DNA from: Acidimicrobiales bacterium
GTDB taxonomy: Bacteria; Actinomycetota; Acidimicrobiia; Acidimicrobiales; MedAcidi-G1
Reading direction: 5' to 3'
Length of the DNA: 64,000 nucleotides
Assembly (NCBI GenBank): GCA_022452145.1
Contig: JAKURY010000003.1
Location: 62,001-126,000 of the forward strand
Below the pieces are notes generated by a model. The model was not told the DNA's origin and searched no databases. It saw only the letters and a program-made list of their open reading frames with translations. Position numbers and translations under genes: made by a program. Below, piece after piece: positions 37,215 to 45,499 of the stretch. Position 1 is the stretch's first letter; each line of letters starts with the position of its first letter.

Positions 37215-38189
37215 GTGTTCTTGCTCCGCTTCGACCTGAGGATCCCACCCTTCGTGGAGGGCCTCACCCCGGTCGCCCAGTACGGGGAGATGCTGGAGAT
37301 GGTCCGATGGGCCGACGATCGGGGCTTCGCCGGGGTGGTCCTGTCAGAGCACCACGGCTGCGAGGACGGTTTCATTAACGCGCCGCTGGCTGTCGCCGGA
37401 GCGGTGCTGGGTGCGACGAGGAACCTGTTCTGCTCGGTGTCGGCCCTCCTGCTGCCGCTCCACGACCCGCTCCGGGTTGCCGAGGACATCGCCGCTCTGG
37501 ACCTCCTGGCACCCGGGCGCCTCAACGTGGTGGTCGGCATCGGTTACCGGGAGGCAGAGTTCGAGATGTTCGGAAGGGACAGGAGCCGTCGGGGGGCCGA
37601 TGCCGAGGCCGGCATCCGGACCATGCTCCGGGCGTGGGAGGGGGAGCCGTTCGAGCTGGACGGCCGTACGGCTTGGGTGACCCCTAAGCCGGCGTCGGAT
37701 CCCCGCTCCCTGCTGGCCGTCGGGGGCTCGGTGGTGGCATCGGCTCGACGCGCCGCCCGGTTGCACCTCCCCTTCATCCCGGCCGTAGAGGACCGGGAAC
37801 TCCTCGACGCCTACCTCCTGGAATCTGAGGCCTGCGGGCACGGCTCGCCGTTCTGCATGATGCCGAGCGGGGCCGGGCTGGTCATGGTCACGCGGGACCC
37901 CGATGCCCTGTGGGACCGGATAGGCCCCAACCTCCTGTACGACGCCCTTTCCTATGCCTCGTGGCAGTATCCGGACCAGCGGACGAGTTGGAAGGTGGAG
38001 GCCGACGACGTGGAGCAACTTCGGGCGGGCGGCCAGCACCTCATCGTGACTCCGGAGGAGTGTGTGGACCTGGTGTGTGCCGGAGGCGCCGTCGTCCTCC
38101 ACCCGTTGTGCGGTGGCATAGATCCGGCCGTCGGATGGGAGTCCCTGCACCTGGTGGTCGACGAGGTCATGCCGGCGTTGGCCGGATGA
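37215..38189 (+). CDS. LLM class flavin- or F420-dependent oxidoreductase
   Basis: 324-residue luciferase-like TIM-barrel protein. Family features are [16 protein letters not shown], the [19 protein letters not shown] helix, and [29 protein letters not shown] start with GGGAGG about 8 bases upstream. It could use F420 or FMN; no F420 biosynthesis genes are in the window. Its stop overlaps the next open frame (ATGA), although the better Shine-Dalgarno for the next gene lies slightly further on. Confidence 0.87.
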   Translation: MFLLRFDLRIPPFVEGLTPVAQYGEMLEMVRWADDRGFAGVVLSEHHGCEDGFINAPLAVAGAVLGATRNLFCSVSALLLPLHDPLRVAEDIAALDLLAPGRLNVVVGIGYREAEFEMFGRDRSRRGADAEAGIRTMLRAWEGEPFELDGRTAWVTPKPASDPRSLLAVGGSVVASARRAARLHLPFIPAVEDRELLDAYLLESEACGHGSPFCMMPSGAGLVMVTRDPDALWDRIGPNLLYDALSYASWQYPDQRTSWKVEADDVEQLRAGGQHLIVTPEECVDLVCAGGAVVLHPLCGGIDPAVGWESLHLVVDEVMPALAG

Positions 38190-38212
38190 CCACCGGTTCT
38201 CAAGGAGGAACG

Positions 38213-39013
38213 GTGCCTGACCTGCTGATGGAGAGAGAAGGACCGGTCGTCACCCTGACCATGAACCGGCCGGAGAGGCGCAATGCCATGACGCTGGCCA
38301 TGTTCGCCCGCCTGGCTGATGCCTGGGACGAGATCGATGCCGATCCCGACGTCAGGGTCTGCATCCTGACCGGAGCCGGTGACCACTTCTCAGCCGGCAT
38401 GGACCTGCGAGCCATGGCCGGCGACGCCGGCGACAGCGACGACTACGACGTGAAGGGCCGGATGGAACGGGACGGATCGGACTGGATCTACGACGGCCTG
38501 CTCAAGACGCGTCATCCCCGGGTGCCGGTGATCGCAGCGGTGGAGGGCAACGCCATCGCCGGGGGTACGGAGATCCTGCAGGGGACCGAGATCCGGGTGG
38601 CTGGAGAGAGCGCCACCTTCGGGGTGTCCGAGGTCCGCTGGTCGCTCTATCCGGGCGGCGGATCGGCTGTACGGCTGGCCAGGCAGATCCCCTTCACCGA
38701 GGCCGCTGACATCCTCCTGACCGGGAAGCACGTGACGGCAACCGAGGCGCGGGCCCTCGGCCTCATCGGCCACGTGGTACCGGACGGGACGGCGCTGGAG
38801 CGCGCACGCGAGATCGCGGTGACGGTGGCGGCCAACGGCCCGCTGGCAGTGGAGGCGGTTCTGCGCACCCTCAGGGAGACGTCGGGGATGACCGAGGAGG
38901 AGGCCTTCGCCTTCGAGCTCCCGCTCATCCGGTCGGTCTTCTCCTCCGAGGATGCCGGCGAGGGCCCGCTGGCCTTCACCCAGAAGCGGGCGCCCGACTA
39001 CAGGCGGCGCTGA
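38213..39013 (+). CDS. Enoyl-CoA hydratase/isomerase family protein
   Basis: 266-residue crotonase-fold protein, second in the cluster. It has [11 protein letters not shown] at the N-terminus, [15 protein letters not shown] and [22 protein letters not shown] (oxyanion hole), and [20 protein letters not shown], in which the usual ExxxG(L/I) is changed to [11 protein letters not shown]. The start is GTG 38213, preceded by AAGGAGG (38202-38208); ATG 38186, overlapping the previous stop, is the alternative and adds 9 residues. It ends the plus-strand operon. Confidence 0.88.
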   Translation: MPDLLMEREGPVVTLTMNRPERRNAMTLAMFARLADAWDEIDADPDVRVCILTGAGDHFSAGMDLRAMAGDAGDSDDYDVKGRMERDGSDWIYDGLLKTRHPRVPVIAAVEGNAIAGGTEILQGTEIRVAGESATFGVSEVRWSLYPGGGSAVRLARQIPFTEAADILLTGKHVTATEARALGLIGHVVPDGTALERAREIAVTVAANGPLAVEAVLRTLRETSGMTEEEAFAFELPLIRSVFSSEDAGEGPLAFTQKRAPDYRRR

Positions 39014-39029
39014 CTGGCAGGCCGGATCC

Positions 39030-39665
39030 TCAACGGTCGAAGCGTCCTGCGCCCCGCTCCATGCCGGGAAGGGACGTCTGGAACTCGAAGCCCGCCGTTG
39101 CGGCGTCCCGGAGCACCATCTGCTCGCACTCCGTCCAGTCCAGGGCCCGGGTTCCGGGCACCCCCTGGTTGTAGGGGGCGTCGAACAGGATCACCCGGTT
39201 GCCGGTCTCCCGGAGGGCCTCGACGTTGTGTGGGGCGTCGTCGACGTACAGGTCCGCCCCCACCTCGGGCTTGTCGCCCATGAAGCAGATGTCCCGGTAC
39301 GGGATGCGTACCCGGTCCAGCCATTCGACGGTGTCGGCGATGGCCGTGGCGTGTCCCCAGTTGACGTAGAGGCGATGGGTGATGACCCGGATCCGGACCC
39401 CGGCGTCGGACAACCTCCAGAGGGACTCGGCTGCGCCGGCGATGACCGGCATCCAGCGCAGCATGCGGTGCTCGGTGACGGCGAGGTGGTGGAGGCGTTC
39501 GAACTCATCGGCCGAGAGCCCCCATTCGGCGAAGTCCCATGAGCGCTCCAGGGGCAGCGAGGCTTCGTCGACGCCGAGCTCGGAGGCGACCACCGAGCGG
39601 AAGGCGGCGGTGTAGTCGCCGCACACCCCGTCCAGGTCGACGCCGAGCACGTACGTGCGATCCAT
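39030..39665 (-). CDS. HAD-superfamily 5'-nucleotidase-like phosphatase (NT5C type)
   Basis: 211-residue HAD hydrolase with motif I at the N-terminus (LGVDLDGVCGDY, nucleophile Asp10 and acid Asp12), motif II VITHR, and motif III/IV in PEVGADLYVDDAPHN. The cap-less layout and the WDFAEWGLSADEF segment match the 5'(3')-deoxyribonucleotidase branch. It is probably a small-molecule phosphatase; substrate unknown. TACCGT 7 bases upstream of the ATG suggests its own leaderless promoter. Confidence 0.82.
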   Translation of the reverse strand: MDRTYVLGVDLDGVCGDYTAAFRSVVASELGVDEASLPLERSWDFAEWGLSADEFERLHHLAVTEHRMLRWMPVIAGAAESLWRLSDAGVRIRVITHRLYVNWGHATAIADTVEWLDRVRIPYRDICFMGDKPEVGADLYVDDAPHNVEALRETGNRVILFDAPYNQGVPGTRALDWTECEQMVLRDAATAGFEFQTSLPGMERGAGRFDR

Positions 39666-39672
39666 AGCCGAG

Positions 39673-39678
39673 ACGGTA
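39673..39678 (-). promoter_or_regulatory. Candidate -10 box for the HAD gene
   Basis: TACCGT on the minus strand, 7 bases before the ATG at 39665. Confidence 0.42.
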
Positions 39679-39704
39679 GTTCGAACAGGTCGCGCAGGGC
39701 CCGG

Positions 39705-40457
39705 TCAGCCGGCGGTGAGGCCTCCGTCCACCGGGATGATGGCGCCGTGGATGCGGCTTGCCTCGTCGGAGGCCACGAAGGCGATGACATTGGCCAACTC
39801 TGCCGGGTCGGCCATGTCCCTGAAGCCGATGTAGGGCTGCATCAGGGAGAAGTCGAGGTCCTTCGGCATGGAGTAGTTGCGGGTCATGGCCGTGTCCACG
39901 CCCCCGGGGGCGATGGCGTTGATCCGGATCGGCTGCTTGATGAACTCCATGGCCAGGGCGCGGGTCATGTTGACCACCGCTCCCTTGGTCGCCGAGTAGG
40001 TGACCGTGTAGGCCTGTCCCATCAGGCCGGCGTTCGACGCGATGTTGACGATGTTGCCGTGGGTCTCGAGCAGGTGGGGGATGGCGGCCTGACAGCACCA
40101 GAACACCCCGGACACGTTGACGCCCAGCATCCGGTTCCAGGTCTCCTCGGTAGCGTCGGCGACGTGCTCGCTCCAGGCCACCCCCGCGATGTTGGCCAAT
40201 ACGTCGAGCCGCCCGTGGGAGGACACGGCCTCGTCGACGGCGGTCCTGCAGCACCCCCGGTCCGACACGTCACCTACCGTCGTGGTCATGTTCCCGCCGG
40301 CGTCGGCCACCTCGGCGGCTACGGCGGCCAGACCGTCGCCGTCGCGGTCGAAGCCTGCGATGGCGGCCCCGTCGGCGGCCATGAGGAGTGCCGTTGCCCT
40401 GCCGATCCCCGAGGCCGCACCGGTGAGCAGGGCCACCCTTCCGTCGAATCGACCCAT
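39705..40457 (-). CDS. Short-chain dehydrogenase/reductase
   Basis: 250-residue classical SDR: TGAASGIG near residues 12-19, the active-site region with SNAGL and YSATKGAVVNMT (catalytic Tyr-Lys), and the C-terminal GAIIPVDGGLTAG common to FabG-like enzymes. A GGGAG lies about 10 bases before the ATG and a TACGGT box about 45 bases upstream. It probably oxidises a 3-hydroxyacyl or steroid/alcohol substrate; the exact reaction is unknown. Confidence 0.9.
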   Translation of the reverse strand: MGRFDGRVALLTGAASGIGRATALLMAADGAAIAGFDRDGDGLAAVAAEVADAGGNMTTTVGDVSDRGCCRTAVDEAVSSHGRLDVLANIAGVAWSEHVADATEETWNRMLGVNVSGVFWCCQAAIPHLLETHGNIVNIASNAGLMGQAYTVTYSATKGAVVNMTRALAMEFIKQPIRINAIAPGGVDTAMTRNYSMPKDLDFSLMQPYIGFRDMADPAELANVIAFVASDEASRIHGAIIPVDGGLTAG

Positions 40458-40530
40458 GGCGTCTGCTCCCTGTTCTCCCCGGCGGCGTCTCGTTCCGTGA
40501 CGGGGACCGTAGCGGTCGGGATCCGCCCGT

Positions 40531-41178
40531 TCAGAGGCGGGAAGCTTCCAGCCTCCGGCCCGTCGGGCTGTCTACGACGGCTGGATCGAACTCCCGTCCC
40601 CGTGGGCAGCGGAAGGCGACGCTGACCCGGGCCGGGGCATGGGATGCCTTGGGTACGGAGTGCTCGAAGCGGTGCTGGGTCGGACCACCCATCACGAGCA
40701 GGTCGCCCGAGACGAGGTTCCATGCGTGCGATGGCCCACCTCCGCGGGGCCGGACCCGGAACGTACGCGGGCCTCCCAGGGAGACGAGTGCCACAGTCTC
40801 GTGCTCGGCACCGGGGCGGAAGCGGTCACCGTGCCAGGCCACGCTGTCGTTGCCGTCACGGTAGAGGTTCGCCCAGCTGGCCGTGAACGCCTGATCGTAG
40901 TGGTGGGCCAATCGGGCGGCCATCCGGCACAGCGGGGCAGATGGCCTGGCGATCCCCGTGCTGAGCCTCGGCTCGATCACCTCGCGGTCCACGATCCAGC
41001 GGCTGTGTGAACGCCAGTCCAGGGTCCCCAGCAACTCCAGGTGGAGGTCGTCGGCACCGGCAGCCCACCTGTCGACGTGGTCGATCCAGCAGTCGCCGTC
41101 GAGCATCGTCCTCCGGACCCGGTCGGTGATCTCGGCGAGGGCGAAGGGCAGGGTGCCGAAGAGGGTGGCCTGCATCAC
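40531..41178 (-). CDS. alkB: AlkB-like Fe(II)/2-oxoglutarate dioxygenase
   Basis: 215-residue alkylation-damage dioxygenase. The iron ligands are H116-x-D118 (AWHGDRF) and H173 (RFEHSVPK), and the 2-oxoglutarate-binding strand is RVSVAFR, a variant of the usual RxNxTFR. The N-terminal nucleotide-recognition lid is short. GTG start followed directly by ATG, with TAGGCT 7 bases upstream. Repair of 1-methyladenine and 3-methylcytosine is the usual role; substrate preference is not visible. Confidence 0.88.
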   Translation of the reverse strand: MMQATLFGTLPFALAEITDRVRRTMLDGDCWIDHVDRWAAGADDLHLELLGTLDWRSHSRWIVDREVIEPRLSTGIARPSAPLCRMAARLAHHYDQAFTASWANLYRDGNDSVAWHGDRFRPGAEHETVALVSLGGPRTFRVRPRGGGPSHAWNLVSGDLLVMGGPTQHRFEHSVPKASHAPARVSVAFRCPRGREFDPAVVDSPTGRRLEASRL

Positions 41179-41185
41179 GGAGACG

Positions 41186-41191
41186 AGCCTA
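41186..41191 (-). promoter_or_regulatory. Candidate -10 box for alkB
   Basis: TAGGCT on the minus strand, 7 bases before the GTG start. Confidence 0.42.
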
Positions 41192-41295
41192 GTCGGGGCC
41201 GAACAAGTGTTCGACTACGGTTCTTGATCTGAGATCTGGTGGAAAGCGACCTCCAGACCCGGGACCTGCAGGCAAGCGAGCTCCATCCCTGGTGG

Positions 41296-41339
41296 AAAAC
41301 GACGAGGGCCCCGCCGCCCGGAGGCGACGGGGCCCTCGT
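41296..41339 (-). terminator. Rho-independent terminator
   Basis: Inverted repeat of 12 perfect base pairs (ACGAGGGCCCCG and CGGGGCCCTCGT at 41302-41313 and 41328-41339) with a possible inner CGCC/GGCG extension. On the minus strand it is followed by a TTTT at 41299-41296. It begins 11 bases beyond the stop of the small membrane protein gene at 41351 and is the clearest intrinsic terminator in the window. Confidence 0.88.
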
Positions 41340-41350
41340 TCAGGCTTGGG

Positions 41351-41671
41351 TCAGCGAGCCAGACCCCTGCCGAGAGCGGAGACCGCAGCGTCCTTCACCG
41401 GTATGAAGGCGCAGATCGCCAGCGCGGTCCCGACGTCGGAACCGAAGTCGCCCATGCCGAGGATCTCGGTCGAAGCCCCGTAGCCGAAGCCACCCACCTC
41501 GCTGACCACGACGAACAGATACGCCCAGATCAGGTTCAGGTTGGATCCCACGACCGGAAGACCGCTCAGCATCGAGCCGACACCGACGGTGTCGAGGATG
41601 CTGTTGAGCACGGCCAGAACACCCTGGAAGATCATCGCCAGGACGATCAGGGTGAGAATTGTTGACATCAT
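41351..41671 (-). CDS. Small hydrophobic membrane protein of unknown function
   Basis: 106-residue protein, mostly hydrophobic, with two to three predicted membrane segments (ILTLIVLAMIFQGVLAVL near the N-terminus and LIWAYLFVVVSEVGGFGYG in the middle) and a short C-terminal amphipathic part. No conserved motif recognised. AAAGGGG lies about 11 bases upstream. It is monocistronic: its own terminator follows and an unusually AT-rich 164-base region precedes it, which suggests a gene with separate and possibly strong control. Confidence 0.72.
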   Translation of the reverse strand: MMSTILTLIVLAMIFQGVLAVLNSILDTVGVGSMLSGLPVVGSNLNLIWAYLFVVVSEVGGFGYGASTEILGMGDFGSDVGTALAICAFIPVKDAAVSALGRGLAR

Positions 41672-41835
41672 TGGATGGGTACCCCTTTGGTTGAGAGACG
41701 GACCCTGCCTCCGGAGTTCCGGACCGGGCCGTTGAACAGAACGCTAAATGAAATGCCACGGTACATCGCGGCAATCCGTAACCTATTCGCAACATCCACT
41801 GAGCGAAAGGCCTATCGCACTATTCTTCCCGCCCG
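41672..41835. promoter_or_regulatory. AT-rich divergent promoter region
   Basis: Region between the small membrane protein gene (minus) and the SGNH gene (plus), visibly richer in A and T than the rest of the window (for example GAACGCTAAATGAAATGCC and AACCTATTCGCAACATCC). TATTCT at 41821-41826 lies 9 bases before the SGNH ATG, and TAGCGT and TACCGT are candidates for the minus strand. No clear operator was found. Confidence 0.5.
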
Positions 41836-43011
41836 ATGACCGGCCCGGCCCGAAGCCCCCGCCGGAGCGCCGCCCGCCTTCTCTGGACGGCGGTCACGGT
41901 CCTGGTCCTGGCCAGCCTCCTGGCACCCGATGTCGCCGACCGGTGGGCTGACACGCAACCCGAGGGCTGGCGGCGCGACGTGGCCGGTGGGTGGGCTACG
42001 CCGGCGGGTCGGATCTCACGGGCCCTGGCACTGGACGAGCCGCTCGAACGGGTGCAGGGAGTATTCGATGGGACCAAACCCACGGTGACCTTTGCCCCAG
42101 CGATCAGGGAGTTGGATGCCGCCACGCCATCGTCGATTCTCCGACCTGCGGAGGCAAACGGGCAGGTGGAGGTTCCGGACCTGGAGGTGCCACCGGAACC
42201 CGGCGTGACGACCACCGACCAGTCGGGTAGTGCCGCGCCGGCTGGGAGCGTCGACCAGTCGGGTAGTGCCGCGCCGGCTGGGAGCGTCGACCAGTCGGGT
42301 AGTGCCGCGCCGGAAGAGCCTGCCGGACCGTCGGACACCGTCGCCCCGCGCAGGGCCTCGGCAGGGGATCCCCTCCGGATCCTGGCGGTGGGCGACTCTC
42401 TGATGCTCGACCTGCAGTGGGGCATGGAGCGGAATTTTGACCGGCGACCCGACGTGCTCGTGGAGGGGCGTGGCGCGCTCGGCTTCGGGTTCACCGTGCC
42501 CCACTGGGACTGGGACGACGGCGTGCTGGTCGACTACGCCGTGCTGGTGGCCGAGGTCCGACCCGACGTGGTCGTCGTGATGATCGGTGCCAACGAATTC
42601 GAGGGGTACGTGCTCGATGGCGAGGGGCTGGTGCCCGGGTCGGAGCGCTGGGCCAGCGTCCTGGCTGAACGGGCAGACGAGGCCATGGCCCGATGGCGGG
42701 CCGACGGCGCCCACGTCTACTGGTGGACCACCCCCCGGATGCGGGACCCGAGGTTCCTCACCGACTCCCTGAACGCGATCTGGGCGTCGACGACAGCGGC
42801 CTGGGGATCCGGGGCCACCGACCTGGACTCGATGGACGTCCTGGGTGACGAGACAGGCGCCTACCGGGACCAGATGGTCGACGAGGACGGTCGGACGGTC
42901 GCGCTCCGCAAGGACCACGGGGTGCACTTCCACGAGGTCGGCGCCGACCTGCTGGCCCGCCAACTGGAGGACCGACTGGTGGGCGATGGTTGGTTGATGG
43001 CGGGGGGCTGA
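41836..43011 (+). CDS. SGNH/GDSL hydrolase-type membrane-anchored protein with repeat linker
   Basis: 391-residue protein. A basic N-terminus and one hydrophobic segment (LLWTAVTVLVLASLLAP) form a signal anchor. A low-complexity linker contains three copies of DQSGSAAPAGSV (residues 128-159). The C-terminal domain has the SGNH blocks: GDS at 186-188 in AVGDSLMLDL, GANEFEG, and a C-terminal RKDHGVHFHEVG carrying the Asp and His of the triad. Secreted esterases of this type often remove acyl groups from polysaccharides. A second SGNH gene lies at 45500. Confidence 0.83.
   Translation: MTGPARSPRRSAARLLWTAVTVLVLASLLAPDVADRWADTQPEGWRRDVAGGWATPAGRISRALALDEPLERVQGVFDGTKPTVTFAPAIRELDAATPSSILRPAEANGQVEVPDLEVPPEPGVTTTDQSGSAAPAGSVDQSGSAAPAGSVDQSGSAAPEEPAGPSDTVAPRRASAGDPLRILAVGDSLMLDLQWGMERNFDRRPDVLVEGRGALGFGFTVPHWDWDDGVLVDYAVLVAEVRPDVVVVMIGANEFEGYVLDGEGLVPGSERWASVLAERADEAMARWRADGAHVYWWTTPRMRDPRFLTDSLNAIWASTTAAWGSGATDLDSMDVLGDETGAYRDQMVDEDGRTVALRKDHGVHFHEVGADLLARQLEDRLVGDGWLMAGG
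42217..42313 (+). repeat. 36-base in-frame tandem repeat in the SGNH gene
   Basis: Two identical 36-base units (42217-42252 and 42253-42288) followed by a 25-base partial unit to 42313. They encode DQSGSAAPAGSV repeats. The copies are identical at the DNA level, so the array is recent or kept homogeneous and could change length without breaking the frame. Confidence 0.9.
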
Positions 43012-43035
43012 CCGACGGCCTCAGCCCGACGTCCG

Positions 43036-43377
43036 CTAGTCGCCGTAATCCGACCCCTTCAGCAGGGCGAGTTCCTCGGCCAGGGCCCGGATCCGCTTCT
43101 CCATCCGGGACAGCTCGTAGGAGAAGTGCATGGTGAGGAGCAGCAGGAAGCCGATGGCCAGCAGCAGGAAGAGGGTGGGTTGGTACCAGATTCCGAGTTG
43201 GTCGGCCGCCCTGTCGAGGAGGGTGGGAACCGAGGCGGTGACGGCCAGAACCAGGCCGACCGTCAGCCAGAGCACGGTGTACTTGGCCTTCAGGACCTGA
43301 CGCCTGACGAGGCGCACGATGACCACCACGGCGATGACGGTGAGGCCCGCCAGCAGGGCGTGGGTCTGCACGGTCAC
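43036..43377 (-). CDS. DUF2304 small membrane protein
   Basis: 113-residue membrane protein with three hydrophobic segments and a charged C-terminal coiled tail (SRMEKRIRALAEELALLKG). DUF2304 proteins usually accompany a dolichyl-phosphate-mannose-synthase-like GT2, as here: its GTG overlaps the stop of the GT2 gene in a GTGA junction. It probably helps anchor or assist that glycosyltransferase. Confidence 0.85.
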   Translation of the reverse strand: MTVQTHALLAGLTVIAVVVIVRLVRRQVLKAKYTVLWLTVGLVLAVTASVPTLLDRAADQLGIWYQPTLFLLLAIGFLLLLTMHFSYELSRMEKRIRALAEELALLKGSDYGD

Positions 43378-44084
43378 GACGCGAGCCTCCGGACACGTCC
43401 GCGGTCAGTCCCGCCGGCGACGAGGACGATCAGGAGCCGGACGAAGTGGTAGGCCAGCCGGAGGTTGCGGTTCGACGCCCTCCCGCCAGCCCGGTCGTGC
43501 ATCACGACCGGCACCTCCCGGACGGTGAACCCCCGTCGGACGGCCAGGACGAGGGCCTCGACCGACTCCATGTACTCGGCCGGGTACTCGGTCGCGAAGA
43601 GCTCCAGGACGGGACGTCGGAACGCCCGGAAGCCCGATGAGGTGTCCGTGAAGTTCTGCCGGCAGATCCATGTGACGAGACGGCGTAGTAGGGCCATGGC
43701 CATGCCACGGCTCCGGCCCACCCGGTAGCCCCGTTCGCCGATGAACCTGCTGCCGATGACCATGTCGGCATCCGCCAGGCCAGCCAGCAGCACCCCGACC
43801 TGTGTGGCGTCGTGCTGGCCGTCGGCGTCGAACTGGTAGGCCTGGTCGTAGTCCTGCTCCACGGCATACCGGAATCCGAGCCGCAGGGCGCCGCCGATGC
43901 CGAGGTTGAAGGGCAGGCGGAGGCAGGTAGCGCCCGCCGCCCTGGCGACGACAGCCGTGTCGTCCGTGGACCCGTCGTCGACCACCACGAGGTCGTGGTC
44001 CGGATTGTGTCCGGCCAGCTCGGCCAGAACCTCGGGGAGGGCGTCGGCCTCGTTGAAGGCGGGAATGATCACCGCGGTGCGCAC
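43374..44084 (-). CDS. GT2 glycosyltransferase (polyprenyl-phosphate sugar synthase type)
   Basis: 236-residue glycosyltransferase of family 2. The N-terminus VIIPAFNEADALPEVLAELA, the nucleotide site VVVDDGSTDDTAV, and DxD-like QFDADGQHD are clear. The short length without a C-terminal membrane domain resembles Ppm1-like enzymes that move a sugar onto polyprenyl phosphate, with the neighbouring DUF2304 protein as membrane partner. GTG start with TACCGT 6 bases upstream. Confidence 0.9.
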   Translation of the reverse strand: MRTAVIIPAFNEADALPEVLAELAGHNPDHDLVVVDDGSTDDTAVVARAAGATCLRLPFNLGIGGALRLGFRYAVEQDYDQAYQFDADGQHDATQVGVLLAGLADADMVIGSRFIGERGYRVGRSRGMAMALLRRLVTWICRQNFTDTSSGFRAFRRPVLELFATEYPAEYMESVEALVLAVRRGFTVREVPVVMHDRAGGRASNRNLRLAYHFVRLLIVLVAGGTDRGRVRRLAS

Positions 44085-44090
44085 CCCGCC

Positions 44091-44096
44091 ACGGTA
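44091..44096 (-). promoter_or_regulatory. Candidate -10 box for the GT2 gene
   Basis: TACCGT on the minus strand, 6 bases before the GTG at 44084. Confidence 0.4.
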
Positions 44097-44142
44097 CCGC
44101 CCACTCCGGGCGGCTGATCCAGGCGACCCGTCGGTCGGCGGA

Positions 44143-45072
44143 TCAGTAGGCGTCGAAGTCCAGGAACTCGAACGATGTGAGCAAGATGCCGGCGTCGCCG
44201 ATCGGGGAGCCCCCGTCGTCGGTGAAGCGGTGCAGTATCAGCTCCAGCGGGCTGGGCTGGAGGCGCCGCGGAATGCGCGGGCCGGTGAAGTGGACGCCGT
44301 GGTTGGCTCCCCAGTGGAGAACGAACGGAGTCCGGTGGTGGGCGGCCAGCGCTGCGGCCAGCGGCCCGGACGGTAGCGGGCCCGTCGCCGGCCGACGGAG
44401 GAGCACCTTGAGCAGGACGGCGACCCGGACCGGACCGGCCCGGGCGGTTGTGCTGACCAGGAGGACGTCCCGGCCGATGTGGAGGACGTAGTCGGCACCG
44501 GGCCGGGCGAGGCGCCAACGCAGGAGCTCGGCGTTCCAGACGGTGGCGTGGCCGGTCGACGGGGAGCCGGTGGGCGCCGGAAGGAGCTCATCGAGGCGAT
44601 CGCCGGCAAGCAGGCCGTCGTCCACCCCGAGGTGGGTGAACTGCTCGCTGCCGGGCCGGGGAAGCAGGAGTCGTGCCGGCAGCTGGGCCAGCTCCTGCCA
44701 TCCCATGGTCTTCACCATACGGGGGGCTGACTCGGTGTTAGCCACCCCGAGGATGCCGTCCAGCCCGGCGGCGGCCCCGGCCCGGTAGCTGGCCTCCACC
44801 GTCCGGCGGTAGGTCCCGGTTCCGCGGGCATCGGGATGCACGCAGAGGTCCACGCCGAGGCCGAGGCGGAGCGTCCGGCCATCGGCCGCCAGTAGGCGGA
44901 TGGGGATCAGGGCATAATTTCCCACCTGCCTGTCGTCGGCGTCGACCCGACCCACGGCCGCCTCGCCCTCCGGGTTGGCCTGGTAGTACCACTCGAGGTG
45001 GTGGCGGCCGATCGGCGGATCGAAGCCGAACACGTCGTTGAGCAGCGTGACGGTGGCCCGTAGGTCCTCCAC
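44143..45072 (-). CDS. GNAT-type N-acyltransferase
   Basis: 309-residue protein. The first half has a GNAT fold with the acetyl-CoA motif LCVHPDARGTGTYRRTVEA (about residues 76-94). The second half may be a second, degenerate acyltransferase unit or a FemX-like lobe. GTG start, 7 bases after the small membrane protein gene at 45080, so the two form an operon. In this setting it probably modifies a sugar or peptide precursor of the cell surface; that is inference. Confidence 0.75.
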   Translation of the reverse strand: MEDLRATVTLLNDVFGFDPPIGRHHLEWYYQANPEGEAAVGRVDADDRQVGNYALIPIRLLAADGRTLRLGLGVDLCVHPDARGTGTYRRTVEASYRAGAAAGLDGILGVANTESAPRMVKTMGWQELAQLPARLLLPRPGSEQFTHLGVDDGLLAGDRLDELLPAPTGSPSTGHATVWNAELLRWRLARPGADYVLHIGRDVLLVSTTARAGPVRVAVLLKVLLRRPATGPLPSGPLAAALAAHHRTPFVLHWGANHGVHFTGPRIPRRLQPSPLELILHRFTDDGGSPIGDAGILLTSFEFLDFDAY

Positions 45073-45079
45073 TGCGACC

Positions 45080-45436
45080 TCAGCGCCCGCGACGCCGGTC
45101 CATGACGTGGAGGCCGATCGCCACGATTACGAGGGTGGTGCCCAGCATGAGACGGAACGCGGCCCGGCCCCCACAGTCCACGGTGGTGGGGGCCATCGGG
45201 TCGTCGGCCTGCGGGCGGGGCGTCGAGTAGGCGTCGGCGGTGGGACGGTCCTCGACGAAGGCGCCCACCAGCGGAGTACGGCAACCCAGCTCGGGGGTGG
45301 ACTCGAACGAGAAGGGAGCGCCACCTGGAAGCGGTCGGGTGAACGGGGCCACGGCGATCCAGAGGCCGAGTACCAGTAGGGTCAGGGCGGTCCACCGGCG
45401 TCGGGAGGACCTTCGTCGGGTGGGGGACCGGTACAT
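45080..45436 (-). CDS. Small membrane protein of unknown function
   Basis: 118 residues. A basic N-terminus and helix LTLLVLGLWIAVAPFT are followed by an external loop with two cysteines (ELGCRTP and TVDCGG), then a second helix (LMLGTTLVIVAIGLHVM) and a basic tail. The two loop cysteines could form a disulfide. No family recognised. TAGGCT 9 bases before the ATG. It heads a pair with the GNAT gene. Confidence 0.7.
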   Translation of the reverse strand: MYRSPTRRRSSRRRWTALTLLVLGLWIAVAPFTRPLPGGAPFSFESTPELGCRTPLVGAFVEDRPTADAYSTPRPQADDPMAPTTVDCGGRAAFRLMLGTTLVIVAIGLHVMDRRRGR

Positions 45437-45445
45437 GGGGTGCCG

Positions 45446-45451
45446 AGCCTA
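45446..45451 (-). promoter_or_regulatory. Candidate -10 box for the gene at 45436
   Basis: TAGGCT on the minus strand, 9 bases before the ATG. Confidence 0.38.
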
Positions 45452-45485
45452 CCGGGGGCCTCCGGACCGGTCGTCGGCGCACCGG

Positions 45486-45491
45486 TACCCT
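45486..45491 (+). promoter_or_regulatory. Candidate -10 box for the SGNH gene at 45500
   Basis: TACCCT ending 8 bases before the ATG; it supports ATG 45500 as the start. Confidence 0.42.
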
Positions 45492-45499
45492 CGGTCTCC

